NCBI GenBank assembly: GCA_036501025.1
Contig: DASYBB010000168.1
Span: 56,657-120,656, forward strand
Direction of reading: 5' to 3'
From: DASUBV01 sp036501025
Lineage (GTDB): Bacteria > Actinomycetota > Actinomycetes > Streptosporangiales > Streptosporangiaceae
DNA length: 64,000 nucleotides
Position 1 is the stretch's first letter. Each line of letters begins with the position of its first letter. Below, piece by piece: positions 9,028 through 18,957 of the stretch. Under the pieces are notes generated by a model that searched no databases, was not told where the DNA came from, and saw only the letters and a list, made by a program, of their open reading frames with translations. Position numbers and translations under genes: made by a program.

Positions 9028-9053
9028 AGGGGGCGGCCGCGTTCGGGGGGTGC

Positions 9054-9113
9054 TTTCATGATCCCGCAGGGTTTTGCACACCCTGGCAGCACAAAGCCTG
9101 CGGGATCATGAAA
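9054..9113. repeat. 60-bp palindromic element with 17-bp perfect arms
   Basis: Left arm TTTCATGATCCCGCAGG (9054-9070) and right arm CCTGCGGGATCATGAAA (9097-9113) are exact reverse complements around a 26-nt centre that is itself partly symmetrical. It sits between convergent genes (the channel ending at 9027, sdhB ending at 9172). It may act as a bidirectional terminator, but neither side has a T-tract. Composition and form suggest a dispersed palindromic repeat of the REP/MITE type. Confidence 0.8.
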
Positions 9114-9171
9114 ATACCGCTTCCCGCACCACTGGCCCGGCTCAGGCCGCGGGCCGGCCCGATACGGCGGC

Positions 9172-9951
9172 CTAGGAGTTCGGCACCTTCGGGGTGTCGT
9201 TGCGGGGCCGGCGGCTGATCTTGGAGCCGAGCCAGACCAGCGGGTCGTACTTGCGCCCGGCCACGCGCTCCTTCATCGGGATGAGCGCGTTGTCGGTGAT
9301 CTTGATGCCCTCCGGGCAGACCTCGGTGCAGCACTTGGTGATGTTGCACAGGCCGAGGCCGAAGTCATCCTGGGCGATCTCGCGCCGGTCGGCCTCGTCG
9401 GCCGGGTGCATCTCCAGCTCGGCGATCCGCATGAGGAACCGCGGCCCGGCGAACTCGCGCTCGTTCTCGGGATGGTCCCGGATGACGTGGCAGGTGTTCT
9501 GGCACAGGTAGCACTCGATGCACTTGCGGAACTCCTGCGAGCGCTCGACATCGACCTGCTGCATCCGGAACTCGCCCAGCCCGATCGAGGGGTCGGGGGT
9601 GAAGGACGGGATCTCCCGGGCCTTGGCGTAGTTGAACGAGACGTCGGTGACCAGGTCCCGGATCACCGGGAAGGTGCGCAGCGGCGTGATCGTCAGCGTC
9701 TCGTCCTCGGCGAAGATGTTCATCCGGGTCATGCAGGCCAGCCGCGGGCGGCCGTTGATCTCCATCGAGCAGGAGCCGCACTTCCCGGCCTTGCAGTTCC
9801 ACCGGATGGCCAGGTCGCCGGCCTGGGTGGCCTGCAGCCGGTGCAGCACGTCGAGGACGACCTCGCCGTCGTTGACCTCGACCGTGTAGTCAGCGAGGTC
9901 GCCCTGACCGTCATCGCCGCGCCAGACGCGCAGCGCTGCCTTGTATGCCAT
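9172..9951 (-). CDS. sdhB: Succinate dehydrogenase/fumarate reductase iron-sulfur subunit
   Basis: A 259-aa electron-transfer subunit of complex II carrying [2Fe-2S], [4Fe-4S] and [3Fe-4S] clusters. The plant-type ferredoxin motif CKAGKCGSC is at about residues 53-61. The later cluster motifs are CIECYLCQNTC and CNITKCCTEVCPEG. The chosen ATG overlaps the sdhA stop by one base (TGATG), indicating translational coupling. An upstream in-frame extension would lie inside sdhA and has no homology-like content. It is the third gene of sdhC-sdhA-sdhB, an order and subunit size typical of mycobacterial Sdh1. Confidence 0.95.
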   Translation of the reverse strand: MAYKAALRVWRGDDGQGDLADYTVEVNDGEVVLDVLHRLQATQAGDLAIRWNCKAGKCGSCSMEINGRPRLACMTRMNIFAEDETLTITPLRTFPVIRDLVTDVSFNYAKAREIPSFTPDPSIGLGEFRMQQVDVERSQEFRKCIECYLCQNTCHVIRDHPENEREFAGPRFLMRIAELEMHPADEADRREIAQDDFGLGLCNITKCCTEVCPEGIKITDNALIPMKERVAGRKYDPLVWLGSKISRRPRNDTPKVPNS

Positions 9952-11879
9952 CAGTGCGTCTCCTCGGTCGCAGCGGCCGCCGGGACGGAGGTCTCGGCCG
10001 GCAGAGCCGCCATCTCGTCCTCCGACAGGTACTTCTTCAGCTCGTCCCGCTCGAACAGCGCGATCAGCTCGTCGCGCATGGCGGGCGTCGGCTGCCGGGT
10101 CAGCGTGATCGCATCGCCCTCCAGGCCGCAGACGATGTTGATCTTCCGCCACTCGGGCCGCATGCCCGGGTAGTCATCGCGGGTGTGGCCGCCGCGGCTC
10201 TCCTGCCGCTCCAGGGCGGCCTGGGCCACGCAGCGCGCCATCAGCATGATGTTGCGCATGTCCAGGGCCAGGTGCCAGCCCGGGTTGTAAGCGCTGCCGC
10301 CCTGGGCCGACACCTCGGCGGCCCGGGTCCCGAGCGCCTCGAGCTCGGACAGCGCCTTCTTGATCTCGGTCTCGGTCCGGATGATGCCGACCAGGTTGCT
10401 CATGGTGTCCTGGACCTCGGCGTGGACGGTGTACGGGTTCTCCCCGCCGGTCCGCTCCAGCGGGGCCAGCGCCTCGGCGCGGGCGGCCTCGATCTCGCCC
10501 TCGTCGGCGACCGGCAGCTTGGGGCCCAGCCGGCTGATGTACTCGGCCGCGCCGAGCCCGGCCCGGCGGCCGAACACCAGCAGGTCGGACAGCGAGTTGC
10601 CGCCCAGCCGGTTGGAGCCGTGCATGCCGCCGGAGACCTCGCCCGCCGCGAACAGGCCGGGCACGCAGGACTCGCCGGTGTCCGGGTCGACCTCGACGCC
10701 GCCCATCACGTAGTGCTGGGCCGGGCCGACCTCCATCGGCTCCTTGGTGATGTCGACGTCGGCCAGCTCCTTGAACTGGTGGTACATCGACGGCAGCCGC
10801 TTGAGGATCTCCGCGGCCGGGCGGCGCGAGGCGATGTCCAGGAACACGCCGCCGTGCGGCGAGCCGCGGCCCGCCTTGACCTCGGCGTTGTTGGCCCGGG
10901 CGACCTCGTCGCGGGGGAGCAGCTCGGGCGGGCGCCGGTTGTGATCCGGGTCGGTGTACCAGCGGTCCGCCTCTTCCTCGGTCTCCGCGTACTGGGCGCG
11001 GAAGACGTCGGGGACGTAGTTGAACATGTACCGCTTGCCCTCGGAGTTCTTCAGCACCCCGCCGTCGCCGCGGACCGACTCGGTCACGAGCAGGCCGCGG
11101 ACCGAGATCGGCCACACCATGTGGGTGGGATGGAACTGGACGAACTCCATGTTCAGCAGCTTGGCCCCGGCCAGCAGCGCGAGGGCGTGCCCGTCCCCGG
11201 TGTACTCCCAGGAGTTGGAGCTGACCTTGAACGTCTTGCCGATGCCACCGGTGGCCAGGATGACCGCGGGCGCCTCGAACACGACGAACTTGCCGCTCTC
11301 CCGGATGTAGCCGAACGCGCCGGCGATCTTGCCCTCGCCGTCCTTGACCAGCCGGGTGACGGTGGTCTCGGCGTAGACCTTGATCATCGCCTCGGGGTCG
11401 CCGAGCGCGGCCGCGTCCTCCTGCTGCAGCGCGACGACCCGCTGCTGCAGGGTGCGGATCATCTCCAGGCCGGTGCGGTCGCCGACGTGCGCGAGCCGCG
11501 GGTACTCGTGGCCGCCGAAGTTGCGCTGGCTGATCTTGCCCTCGGGCGTCCGGTCGAACAGCGCGCCCCAGGCCTCGAGCTCGTAGACCCGGTCCGGTGC
11601 CTCCATGGCGTGCAGTTCGGCCATCCGCGGGTTGTTCAGGAACTTGCCGCCGCGCATGGTGTCCCGGAAGTGCACCATCCAGTTGTCGCGCGGGTTCATG
11701 TTGCCCATGGCCGCCGCGCAGCCGCCCTCGGCCATGACCGTGTGGGCCTTGCCGAACAGCGACTTGGAGATGATCGCGGTCTTCTTGCCGGCCTGCCGGG
11801 CCTCGATCGCCGCGCGCAGGCCGGAGCCGCCCGCGCCGATGACGACGACGTCGTAGGGAAGCCGCTCGATGTCAGTCAT
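9951..11879 (-). CDS. sdhA: Succinate dehydrogenase/fumarate reductase flavoprotein subunit
   Basis: A 642-aa FAD subunit that oxidises succinate to fumarate. The dinucleotide-binding motif VVIGAGGSGLRAA is at residues about 11-23. The covalent-FAD His region is the HTVMAEGG segment (about residues 45-52). The active-site loops include HPTHM, and GGNSLSDLLVFG lies in the C-terminal half. Length matches mycobacterial Sdh1 SdhA, and it lies 7 bp after sdhC. A long open frame runs antisense to the whole gene, but it is a GC-bias shadow and is not called. Confidence 0.96.
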   Translation of the reverse strand: MTDIERLPYDVVVIGAGGSGLRAAIEARQAGKKTAIISKSLFGKAHTVMAEGGCAAAMGNMNPRDNWMVHFRDTMRGGKFLNNPRMAELHAMEAPDRVYELEAWGALFDRTPEGKISQRNFGGHEYPRLAHVGDRTGLEMIRTLQQRVVALQQEDAAALGDPEAMIKVYAETTVTRLVKDGEGKIAGAFGYIRESGKFVVFEAPAVILATGGIGKTFKVSSNSWEYTGDGHALALLAGAKLLNMEFVQFHPTHMVWPISVRGLLVTESVRGDGGVLKNSEGKRYMFNYVPDVFRAQYAETEEEADRWYTDPDHNRRPPELLPRDEVARANNAEVKAGRGSPHGGVFLDIASRRPAAEILKRLPSMYHQFKELADVDITKEPMEVGPAQHYVMGGVEVDPDTGESCVPGLFAAGEVSGGMHGSNRLGGNSLSDLLVFGRRAGLGAAEYISRLGPKLPVADEGEIEAARAEALAPLERTGGENPYTVHAEVQDTMSNLVGIIRTETEIKKALSELEALGTRAAEVSAQGGSAYNPGWHLALDMRNIMLMARCVAQAALERQESRGGHTRDDYPGMRPEWRKINIVCGLEGDAITLTRQPTPAMRDELIALFERDELKKYLSEDEMAALPAETSVPAAAATEETH

Positions 11880-11886
11880 GATCGCC

Positions 11887-12693
11887 TCAGTTGAAAATCC
11901 GCGGGTCGTTGAAGACGCCGGCCGCCAGCAGCCAGATGTACAGGTCGGTCAGCATCAGCGTGCCGAGCGTGGTCCAGGCCAGCTGCATGTGCCGGGTGTT
12001 CAGCCTGGACACCTGCGTCCAGGCCCAGTACCGGGCCGGGTGCTTGGAGAAGTTCTTCAGCCGCCCCCCGGTGATGTGCCGGCACGAGTGGCAGGACAGC
12101 GAGTAGGCCCACAGCAGGATGACGTTGACCAGCATGATCAGCGTGCCGAGGCCGAGCCCGAAGCTGCCGTTCGGGCCGCGGAAGGCCTGGATCACGTCCC
12201 AGGTGTTCAGCACCGAGATCAGCAGCACGGCGTAGAAGAAATACCGGTGCAGGTTCTGCATGATCAGCGGGAAGCGCGTCTCGCCGGAGTAGGTGGCGTG
12301 GGGCTCGCGGACCGCGCAGGCGGCCGGCGCCCGCCAGAACGCCCGGTAGTACGCCCGCCGGTAGTAATAGCAGGTCAGCCGGAAGCCCAGGACGAAGGGC
12401 AGCGACACCACCGCGTACGGAATGATCGGCGGAACCTTGCCGAACCAGGTACCCAGGCTCGCCGCCCCCGGCGTGCACTCCCCGCTGATGCACGGCGAGA
12501 AGAACGGGGTCAGGTAGTGGTACTGCGGGACCCAGTACCACTTGCCGATGAATACGTGCGTGGTGGCGTAGGCCACCCAGATGGTCAGCAGCGTCGCGGT
12601 GATGGCAGGTGCCCGCCACCACGGGTCCTTCCGCAGCGTCTTCTCTGAAATTTGCGCGCGGGTCTTGCCCGGTGCGACCGATGCCTGCGTCAT
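11887..12693 (-). CDS. sdhC: Succinate dehydrogenase membrane anchor/cytochrome b subunit, Sdh1 type
   Basis: A 268-aa, five-helix-like membrane subunit that anchors SdhA/SdhB and passes electrons to menaquinone. The single large anchor gene (no separate sdhD) and the C-A-B order match mycobacterial Sdh1. Hydrophobic segments are near residues 30-50, 85-105, 145-170, 185-210 and 235-260. A CHSCRH motif follows the fourth segment, and SPCISGEC lies in the first periplasmic loop. Mycobacterial Sdh1 is reported to hold a membrane Rieske-type cluster, and these Cys/His residues are candidates for a similar site (inference). It starts with ATG and has upstream GGAGC. Confidence 0.9.
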   Translation of the reverse strand: MTQASVAPGKTRAQISEKTLRKDPWWRAPAITATLLTIWVAYATTHVFIGKWYWVPQYHYLTPFFSPCISGECTPGAASLGTWFGKVPPIIPYAVVSLPFVLGFRLTCYYYRRAYYRAFWRAPAACAVREPHATYSGETRFPLIMQNLHRYFFYAVLLISVLNTWDVIQAFRGPNGSFGLGLGTLIMLVNVILLWAYSLSCHSCRHITGGRLKNFSKHPARYWAWTQVSRLNTRHMQLAWTTLGTLMLTDLYIWLLAAGVFNDPRIFN

Positions 12694-12796
12694 TGTCAGA
12701 CGGCTCCGCCCTGGAAGGTCTGTTCCTAATCCCCTTGAATATCACTTGACGGGCGCGCCGGGAGCCGCATGGGGTGTGACTCTCGCAACAGTGCCG

Positions 12797-14929
12797 TTAC
12801 AATGCCCAGCCCCCGGGGGCGGGCGGAGCCGGGGCGCGCAGGGCGGCCCGGAGGAAGTCGACCTGGAGCAGCAGCAGGTTCTCGGCCACCTCCTCCTGCG
12901 ACGCCATGTGGGTCACCCCGGTCAGCGGCAGGACCGTGTGCGGCCGCCCGGCGGCCAGCAGCGCCGACGACAGCCGCAGCGAGTGGGCCACCACCACGTT
13001 GTCGTCGGCCAGCCCGTGGATGAGCATGAGCGGCCGGGTCAGCTTCGCGGCCTCGTTGATCAGCGAGCTCTGCTCGTAGGCGGCCGGGCTGTCCGAGGGC
13101 AGGCCGAGGTAGCGCTCGGTGTAGTGGGTGTCGTACAGGTGCCAGTCGGTCACCGGCGCGCCCGCCACCGCGGCGTGGAACACCTCGGGCGCGCGCAGGA
13201 CGGCCAGCGCGGCCAGGTAGCCGCCGAACGACCAGCCGCGGATCCCGACCCGGCTCAGGTCCAGGTCGCCGCACCGCTCCGCCGCGGCGTGCAGGGCGTC
13301 GACCTGGTCGGCCAGCACCGGCCCGGCCAGGTCGCCGGCCACCGCCCGCTCGAAGCCCGGTCCGTGGCCCGGGGTGCCGCGGCCGTCGGCGATCACCACC
13401 GCGAAGCCCTGCTCGGCCAGCCACTGGGAGGTCCAGTACGCGTCGCGGGTGGCCAGCACCCGCTGGGCGTGCGGCCCGCCGTACGGGTCGCACAGGACCG
13501 GCAGCGGGCCGGCGCCGGGCTCGTGCCAGGACGGCAGCAGCACCGCGATCTGGGTGCCCCGGGCGCCCGCCAGCAGGACGGGCCGCGGCTCGGGCAGCAC
13601 GGGACGCTCCGCCCGGGAGGCGATGCTGAGGCTGGGGCCGTCGCGCAGCACGGTCACCTCGGCGCCGCCGTGGCTGAGCCGGCGGCTGACGGCCACGGTC
13701 GTGCCGCCGGCCTGCCGGCCGGCGTGCACGCCCTCGCCCAGGGGCAGTTCGGTGAGCCCGTCCGGTCCGGCCCGCCACAGGGCTACCTGCGTCGGGTCCC
13801 CGGCCGACGCGGAGAACAGCACCGCATCCCCGTCCACGTCCAGGACCTGGCGGACCTGCAGGCCGTCGGGGGTGACCGGCTCGGCGCCGGCCAGGTCGCC
13901 CGGCGCGGCCACCAGCAGCCGCCGGGTGGCGCCCACGTCCGCGGTCCACGCGATGGCGCCGGCCGCGGTCCAGGCCGGGACGCCGGGCACGATGTCGGTC
14001 CACACCGGATCGGTGTCGGCCCGCAGCACCGCGGTCTGCCCGGAGGCCGGGTCCACGCTGAGCAGCCGCAGCTCCTTCTGGTCCCGGCTCTGCACGACCA
14101 GCAGCGGGCCGGGCTCCGACCAGCAGGCGGTGACGAGATAGGGGAACGCCTGCCGGTCCCACAGGACCCGGGTCAGGCGGCCGGCCACGCTCGCGATGAA
14201 CGCCGTGACCTCCGCGTTGGCGGTGCCCGCCGCCGGGTACCGGACCTCGCGGGCGGGCGCCTCCGGGTGGGCCGGGTCGGCGATGTGCCAGCGCGGCACC
14301 GGGTTCTCGTCCACGCGCGCGACCAGCAGGGCGCTGCCGTCCGGGGACCACCAGTAGCCGCGGGTGCGGTCCATCTCCTCGGCGGCCAGGAACTCGGCCG
14401 ACCCGAACGAGATGCCGGCCGCCCCGTCCGGGTCGATCACGGCCCGGTCCTCGCCGGTCCGGGTGTCCACGACCCGGAGCGCGCCCGCGCAGGTGTAGGC
14501 GACCAGCCGGCCGGACGGGTCGGGCCGGGTGTCGGCGGCAGGCGTCCGGGCCGGCAGCTCGCGGACGGTGCCCTCGCCGGCCAGGGCGGCCAGGTAGGCC
14601 TGCCCGGCCAGCGTGAACGCGGCCACGGTGAAGGCGGCGTCGGTGGCGAAGCCGACGATGCCCGCCGCGCGCTCGCGGGCCCGCTCCCGGCGGGCCTTCT
14701 CCAGCTCGTCGTCCTCGCCGCCGGAGCCGGCCAGCGCCGCCGGGTCGGCGACCAGCCGCTCGGTGCCGCTGGCCACGTCCAGCGCCCACAGGGCGGTCAC
14801 CGGGTCCGTCCCGCCCGGAGAGCGCAGGAACGCCACCATGCCGCCGTCGGGGGAGACTTGGAAGGACCGGGGCGCGCCGAGCGAGAAGTTGCGGGTCCGG
14901 GCCTGCTGCCGGGGGAATGAGTCCGTCAT
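12797..14929 (-). CDS. S9 family prolyl peptidase (dipeptidyl peptidase IV-like)
   Basis: A 710-aa serine peptidase. The N-terminal two thirds is a DPP-IV-type beta-propeller with repeated SPDG and WSPDG blades. The C-terminal alpha/beta-hydrolase domain has the nucleophile in GWSFGGY (S567), the acid in HGLADDNV (D642) and the base in GVTHMAS (H674). No signal peptide is visible, so a cytoplasmic peptidase is likely. The ATG shares two bases with the divergent mshB start, so any promoter for either gene must lie inside the other's coding region. The gene ends 103 bp from sdhC. Confidence 0.92.
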   Translation of the reverse strand: MTDSFPRQQARTRNFSLGAPRSFQVSPDGGMVAFLRSPGGTDPVTALWALDVASGTERLVADPAALAGSGGEDDELEKARRERARERAAGIVGFATDAAFTVAAFTLAGQAYLAALAGEGTVRELPARTPAADTRPDPSGRLVAYTCAGALRVVDTRTGEDRAVIDPDGAAGISFGSAEFLAAEEMDRTRGYWWSPDGSALLVARVDENPVPRWHIADPAHPEAPAREVRYPAAGTANAEVTAFIASVAGRLTRVLWDRQAFPYLVTACWSEPGPLLVVQSRDQKELRLLSVDPASGQTAVLRADTDPVWTDIVPGVPAWTAAGAIAWTADVGATRRLLVAAPGDLAGAEPVTPDGLQVRQVLDVDGDAVLFSASAGDPTQVALWRAGPDGLTELPLGEGVHAGRQAGGTTVAVSRRLSHGGAEVTVLRDGPSLSIASRAERPVLPEPRPVLLAGARGTQIAVLLPSWHEPGAGPLPVLCDPYGGPHAQRVLATRDAYWTSQWLAEQGFAVVIADGRGTPGHGPGFERAVAGDLAGPVLADQVDALHAAAERCGDLDLSRVGIRGWSFGGYLAALAVLRAPEVFHAAVAGAPVTDWHLYDTHYTERYLGLPSDSPAAYEQSSLINEAAKLTRPLMLIHGLADDNVVVAHSLRLSSALLAAGRPHTVLPLTGVTHMASQEEVAENLLLLQVDFLRAALRAPAPPAPGGWAL

Positions 14930-15770
14930 GATGCAAGATCCTGCCAGCCGGCGGCTCCTGCTGGTGCATGCCCACCCGGACGACGAGTCAATCGAGACCG
15001 GGGCCACTATGGCCCGGTATGCGGCGCAGGGCGTCCAGGTCACCCTGGTCACCTGCACGCTGGGCGAGCTGGGCGAGATCATCCCGCCCGGCCTGGCCCA
15101 CCTGTCGGCCGAGGCCGGGGGCGGCCTCGGCGGGTACCGCATCGGCGAGCTGGACGCGGCCTGCGCGGCCCTGGGCGTGACCGACCACCGGTTCCTGGGC
15201 GGGGCCGGGCGGTTCCGCGACTCCGGGATGATGGGCCTGCCCAGCAACGACGAGCCGGGCAGCTTCTGGCAAGCCGACCCGGACGCGGCCGCGGCCCTGC
15301 TGGTGCGCATCATCGAGGAGGTCCAGCCGCAGGTCATGGTCACCTATGACCAGCACGGCTTCTACGGCCACCCGGACCACATCCAGGCCCACCGGGTCGC
15401 CTGGCGCGCGTTCTCCCAGGCCCGCGCGGTGGTCAGCAAGTTCTACGCCACGGCCCTGCCGCTGTCGGCGCTGGCCGAGGCCATCACCGTGGAGGGCACC
15501 AGCTTCACGAAGGTCGAGTCCGCCGCCACGCTACCGTTCGGTATCCCCGATGATGAGGTGACGACGGCCATCGACGGCCGCGGCTACCTCGACGCCAAGC
15601 TGGCCGCCATGCGGGAGCACGGCACCCAGATCTCCGTGGACGGGCAGTTTTACGCCCTGTCGGACGGGATCGGGCTGCGGGCGCTCGGCACCGAGTACTA
15701 CACGCTGGTCTCGCCGGAGCCGCCGCCCGGCGCGCCGCCGGAGGACGACCTGTTCGCCGGCATTGGCTAG
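14928..15770 (+). CDS. mshB: N-acetyl-1-D-myo-inositol-2-amino-2-deoxy-alpha-D-glucopyranoside deacetylase (mycothiol synthesis)
   Basis: A 280-aa zinc deacetylase of the PIG-L/LmbE family that removes acetate from GlcNAc-Ins to give GlcN-Ins, the second enzymatic stage of mycothiol synthesis. The zinc motif AHPDDE (H16, D19) and the third ligand region YGHPDH (about 147-151) are present. FLGGAGRFRDSGM is characteristic of MshB rather than the amidase Mca. The ATG at 14928, or the adjacent ATG at 14931, has GGGGGA about 11-14 nt upstream. It is divergent from the S9 peptidase with overlapping start codons, and upstream of DUF6113 as in other actinomycetes. Confidence 0.92.
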   Translation: MMQDPASRRLLLVHAHPDDESIETGATMARYAAQGVQVTLVTCTLGELGEIIPPGLAHLSAEAGGGLGGYRIGELDAACAALGVTDHRFLGGAGRFRDSGMMGLPSNDEPGSFWQADPDAAAALLVRIIEEVQPQVMVTYDQHGFYGHPDHIQAHRVAWRAFSQARAVVSKFYATALPLSALAEAITVEGTSFTKVESAATLPFGIPDDEVTTAIDGRGYLDAKLAAMREHGTQISVDGQFYALSDGIGLRALGTEYYTLVSPEPPPGAPPEDDLFAGIG

Positions 15771-15773
15771 CCT
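15768..15773 (+). promoter_or_regulatory. -10 box TAGCCT, leaderless layout
   Basis: TAGCCT overlaps the mshB stop codon and is followed by 6 nt and the GTG at 15780. It suggests the DUF6113 gene has its own leaderless promoter as well as read-through from mshB. Confidence 0.5.
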
Positions 15774-15779
15774 GCGTGC

Positions 15780-16214
15780 GTGACCAACGAGCCCCCGCTG
15801 CCTTCCCGGCCGCGCGCTGACCGGCTGACCGCCGTATCCGCGTATGTCGTATTGTTCCTGCTCGGCGTGGCGGAGGCGCTGATCGGCTGCTTCCAGTACG
15901 CGCGCGGCCCGGTCCCGCTGGCCGCCGTGTGCTTCGCCCTCGGCATTTTGGTCACCTGCCTACTGGCCGGCTGGGGAATGCGGACGGCCCTCGGCGGGCT
16001 TATGCCGGGTGCGGGATGGTTGGCGACGTCATTTGCGCTGGCCACGGGAACTCAGGGAGGCAGCGTCCTGATTACCAACACGACGGCCGGGGAGTGGTTC
16101 CTGTTCGGCGGCGCGGCGTGCGCGGCCGGCGGCTGCCTGGCGGCTTACCTGGGCTGGTCCAAGCTCTCCCGGACCGCCCGCGGCGGCTGGTCCTCCGGTC
16201 AGGCGGGCCGCTGA
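15780..16214 (+). CDS. DUF6113-like integral membrane protein
   Basis: A 144-aa protein with about four predicted membrane helices (near residues 17-37, 42-62, 70-95 and 102-125) and a charged C-terminal tail. Small membrane proteins of this type follow mshB in many actinomycetes, which is the basis for the DUF6113 call. No catalytic motif is visible. The GTG start is supported by a -10 box 6 nt upstream. Its stop overlaps the next gene's ATG by one base (TGATG), so the flavin reductase is translationally coupled to it. Confidence 0.75.
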   Translation: MTNEPPLPSRPRADRLTAVSAYVVLFLLGVAEALIGCFQYARGPVPLAAVCFALGILVTCLLAGWGMRTALGGLMPGAGWLATSFALATGTQGGSVLITNTTAGEWFLFGGAACAAGGCLAAYLGWSKLSRTARGGWSSGQAGR

Positions 16215-16708
16215 TGTCCGTCGACCCGCTGGAGTACCGGCAGGCTGCGGGCCGGATGCCGACCGGCATCCTGGTCGCCGGCACGACCCTGGACGGCGCG
16301 GATCACGCGATGACCGTCAGCGCGTTCAGCTCGGTGTCGCTGGATCCGCTGCTGGTGCTGTTCTGCGCGGAGAAGATCGCGCGCTTTCACGACACCGTCC
16401 TGGCCGCCGGGTTCTGGTCGGTCAACGTGCTCGGCGAGGACTCCGAGAAGACGGCCCGCTGGCTCGCGACCCGGGGGCGGCCGCTGGACGGCCAGCTGGA
16501 CGGGATCGATCATCATGCCGGCCCGGTGACCGGCGCCCCGGTGCTGGATGCCGCGCTCTCGACGCTGGAATGCCGGACCGTCTCGGTGTATGACGGCGGC
16601 GATCACAGCATCATCGTGGGCGAGGTGGTCGGGGTCAGCAACTCGGCCGATGACCGCGGGCCGCTGATCCACCACCAGGGCCGGTACCGCAGCCTGGCCC
16701 CGGAGTAA
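16214..16708 (+). CDS. Flavin reductase family protein
   Basis: A 164-aa protein of the flavin-reductase-like FMN-binding split-barrel family (HpaC/ActVB type). Such proteins reduce FMN or FAD with NAD(P)H, usually for a partner monooxygenase. MPTGILVAGTT, the TVSAFSSVSLDPLLVLFC core and the C-terminal GRYRSL are typical. No monooxygenase gene is nearby, so its partner is unknown. It starts one base inside the DUF6113 stop codon. It is convergent with rocD, 21 bp away. Confidence 0.88.
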   Translation: MSVDPLEYRQAAGRMPTGILVAGTTLDGADHAMTVSAFSSVSLDPLLVLFCAEKIARFHDTVLAAGFWSVNVLGEDSEKTARWLATRGRPLDGQLDGIDHHAGPVTGAPVLDAALSTLECRTVSVYDGGDHSIIVGEVVGVSNSADDRGPLIHHQGRYRSLAPE

Positions 16709-16729
16709 CGGGGCCAGGCCGGGCTACGG

Positions 16730-17912
<1,183 letters not shown>

Positions 17913-17926
<14 letters not shown>

Positions 17927-18761
17927 GACGCTCTCCTCCGTTACGCAGCTCCAGGGTGCAGCACTTGGGGCCGCCGCCCGCCTTGAGCAGTTCCGACAGG
18001 TCCACCGGGACCGGCTCGAAGCCGGCCGCGGCCAGCTGGCCGGCCAGGCCGGCCGCCTGCTCGGGCAGCACGACGTGGCGGCCGTCGCTGACCGCGTTCA
18101 GCCCGAGGACCGCCGCGTCCTCGTCGTCCGCCTCGATCAGCTCGGGGAAGCAGGACGCCAGCGCGGCCCGGCCCGCTGCGTCGAACGCGGCCGGGTAGTA
18201 CGCGGCGGTGTCCTCCGACAGCACGGCCAGCGCCGTGTCGAGGTGATAGAACCTCGGGTCGACCAGCCGCAGGCTGATCACCGGCAGGCCGCACAGACGG
18301 GCCAGCTCGTCCGCGGCGGCCGGGTCGCTGCGGAACCCGTGCCCGGCCAGCACGGCCGGCCCGGCGAAGACCAGGTCGCCCTCGCCCTCGTTGACCGCCT
18401 GCGGGGCCGTGACCGGGTAGCCGCGGCCGGCGAACCAGTCGCCGTAGGCGGGCGCCTCGGCGGCTCGCTGCGGGTACCGGAACCGGGCGCCCAGCACCTG
18501 GCCGCCGATGACGCACGCCCCGTTGGCCGCGAACACCATGTCGGGCAGCCCCGGCACGGGCGTGATCGTGTGCACGGTGTGGCCCAGCCGGGTGTACGTC
18601 GCGCGCAGGTCTTCCCACTGGGCCACGGCGAGCGCCGCGTCCACCGGCTTCTCCGGGTGCATCCAGGGGTTGATCGCGTACTCCACGGCGAAGTACTCGG
18701 GCGGGCACATGAGGTAAGTCCGGGCACGCGCCGTGCGGCCAGCGGTCCTGGTAGCGGTCAT
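17913..18761 (-). CDS. ddaH: Dimethylargininase (DDAH) / amidinohydrolase family
   Basis: A 282-aa protein with the penta-pentein guanidino-modifying fold. The conserved acidic loop PDMVFAANGA, the His region YHLDTALAVL and the C-terminal catalytic Cys in GGGPKCCTLEL match DDAH-type enzymes, which convert methylated arginines to citrulline. Arginine-directed hydrolase activity cannot be excluded. The ATG at 18761 was chosen because CGGGAG lies just upstream; an in-frame start 10 codons earlier is possible. It is the first gene of a two-gene unit with rocD. Confidence 0.85.
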
Positions 18762-18867
18762 CAGGCTCCCGTCGGGGGGGCTAGTCAGCAAGACGATCTA
18801 GGTGACACAAGACTAGAAGCGCGCAGCTGCGATCAGCGACGGTCCATCATGCGGATGGGCGGCGATC

Positions 18868-18917
18868 TGTTGCGTATTTCGCTGCCGCATGGTCGACCTG
18901 TTGCGTGTGTTGCCGCA
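18868..18917. promoter_or_regulatory. Two direct repeats TGTTGCGT...TGCCGCA upstream of ddaH-rocD
   Basis: TGTTGCGT-N7-TGCCGCA at 18868-18889 and TGTTGCGT-N4-TGCCGCA at 18899-18917 lie in the otherwise empty 196-bp gap between ddaH and the CysRS-like gene. They look like paired operator half-sites for an arginine/ornithine-responsive regulator such as an Lrp/AsnC protein (inference). No such regulator gene is adjacent. Confidence 0.4.
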
Positions 18918-18957
18918 ATAGTTTGCGGGTGTTAAACGTGTGTTAAATACCGGGTGC

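Noticed and set aside
9054..9113. CRISPR repeat or insertion sequence end
   Set aside because: A single palindrome without spacers or transposase; better read as a dispersed palindromic repeat or terminator.
9945..11894. Long open frame on the plus strand opposite sdhA
   Set aside because: It mirrors the sdhA codons. High GC third positions open antisense frames, and it has no recognisable motifs.
12581..14920. Long plus-strand frame opposite the S9 peptidase and sdhC end
   Set aside because: Shadow of the minus-strand peptidase, composed of Gly/Arg/Gln-rich sequence without motifs.
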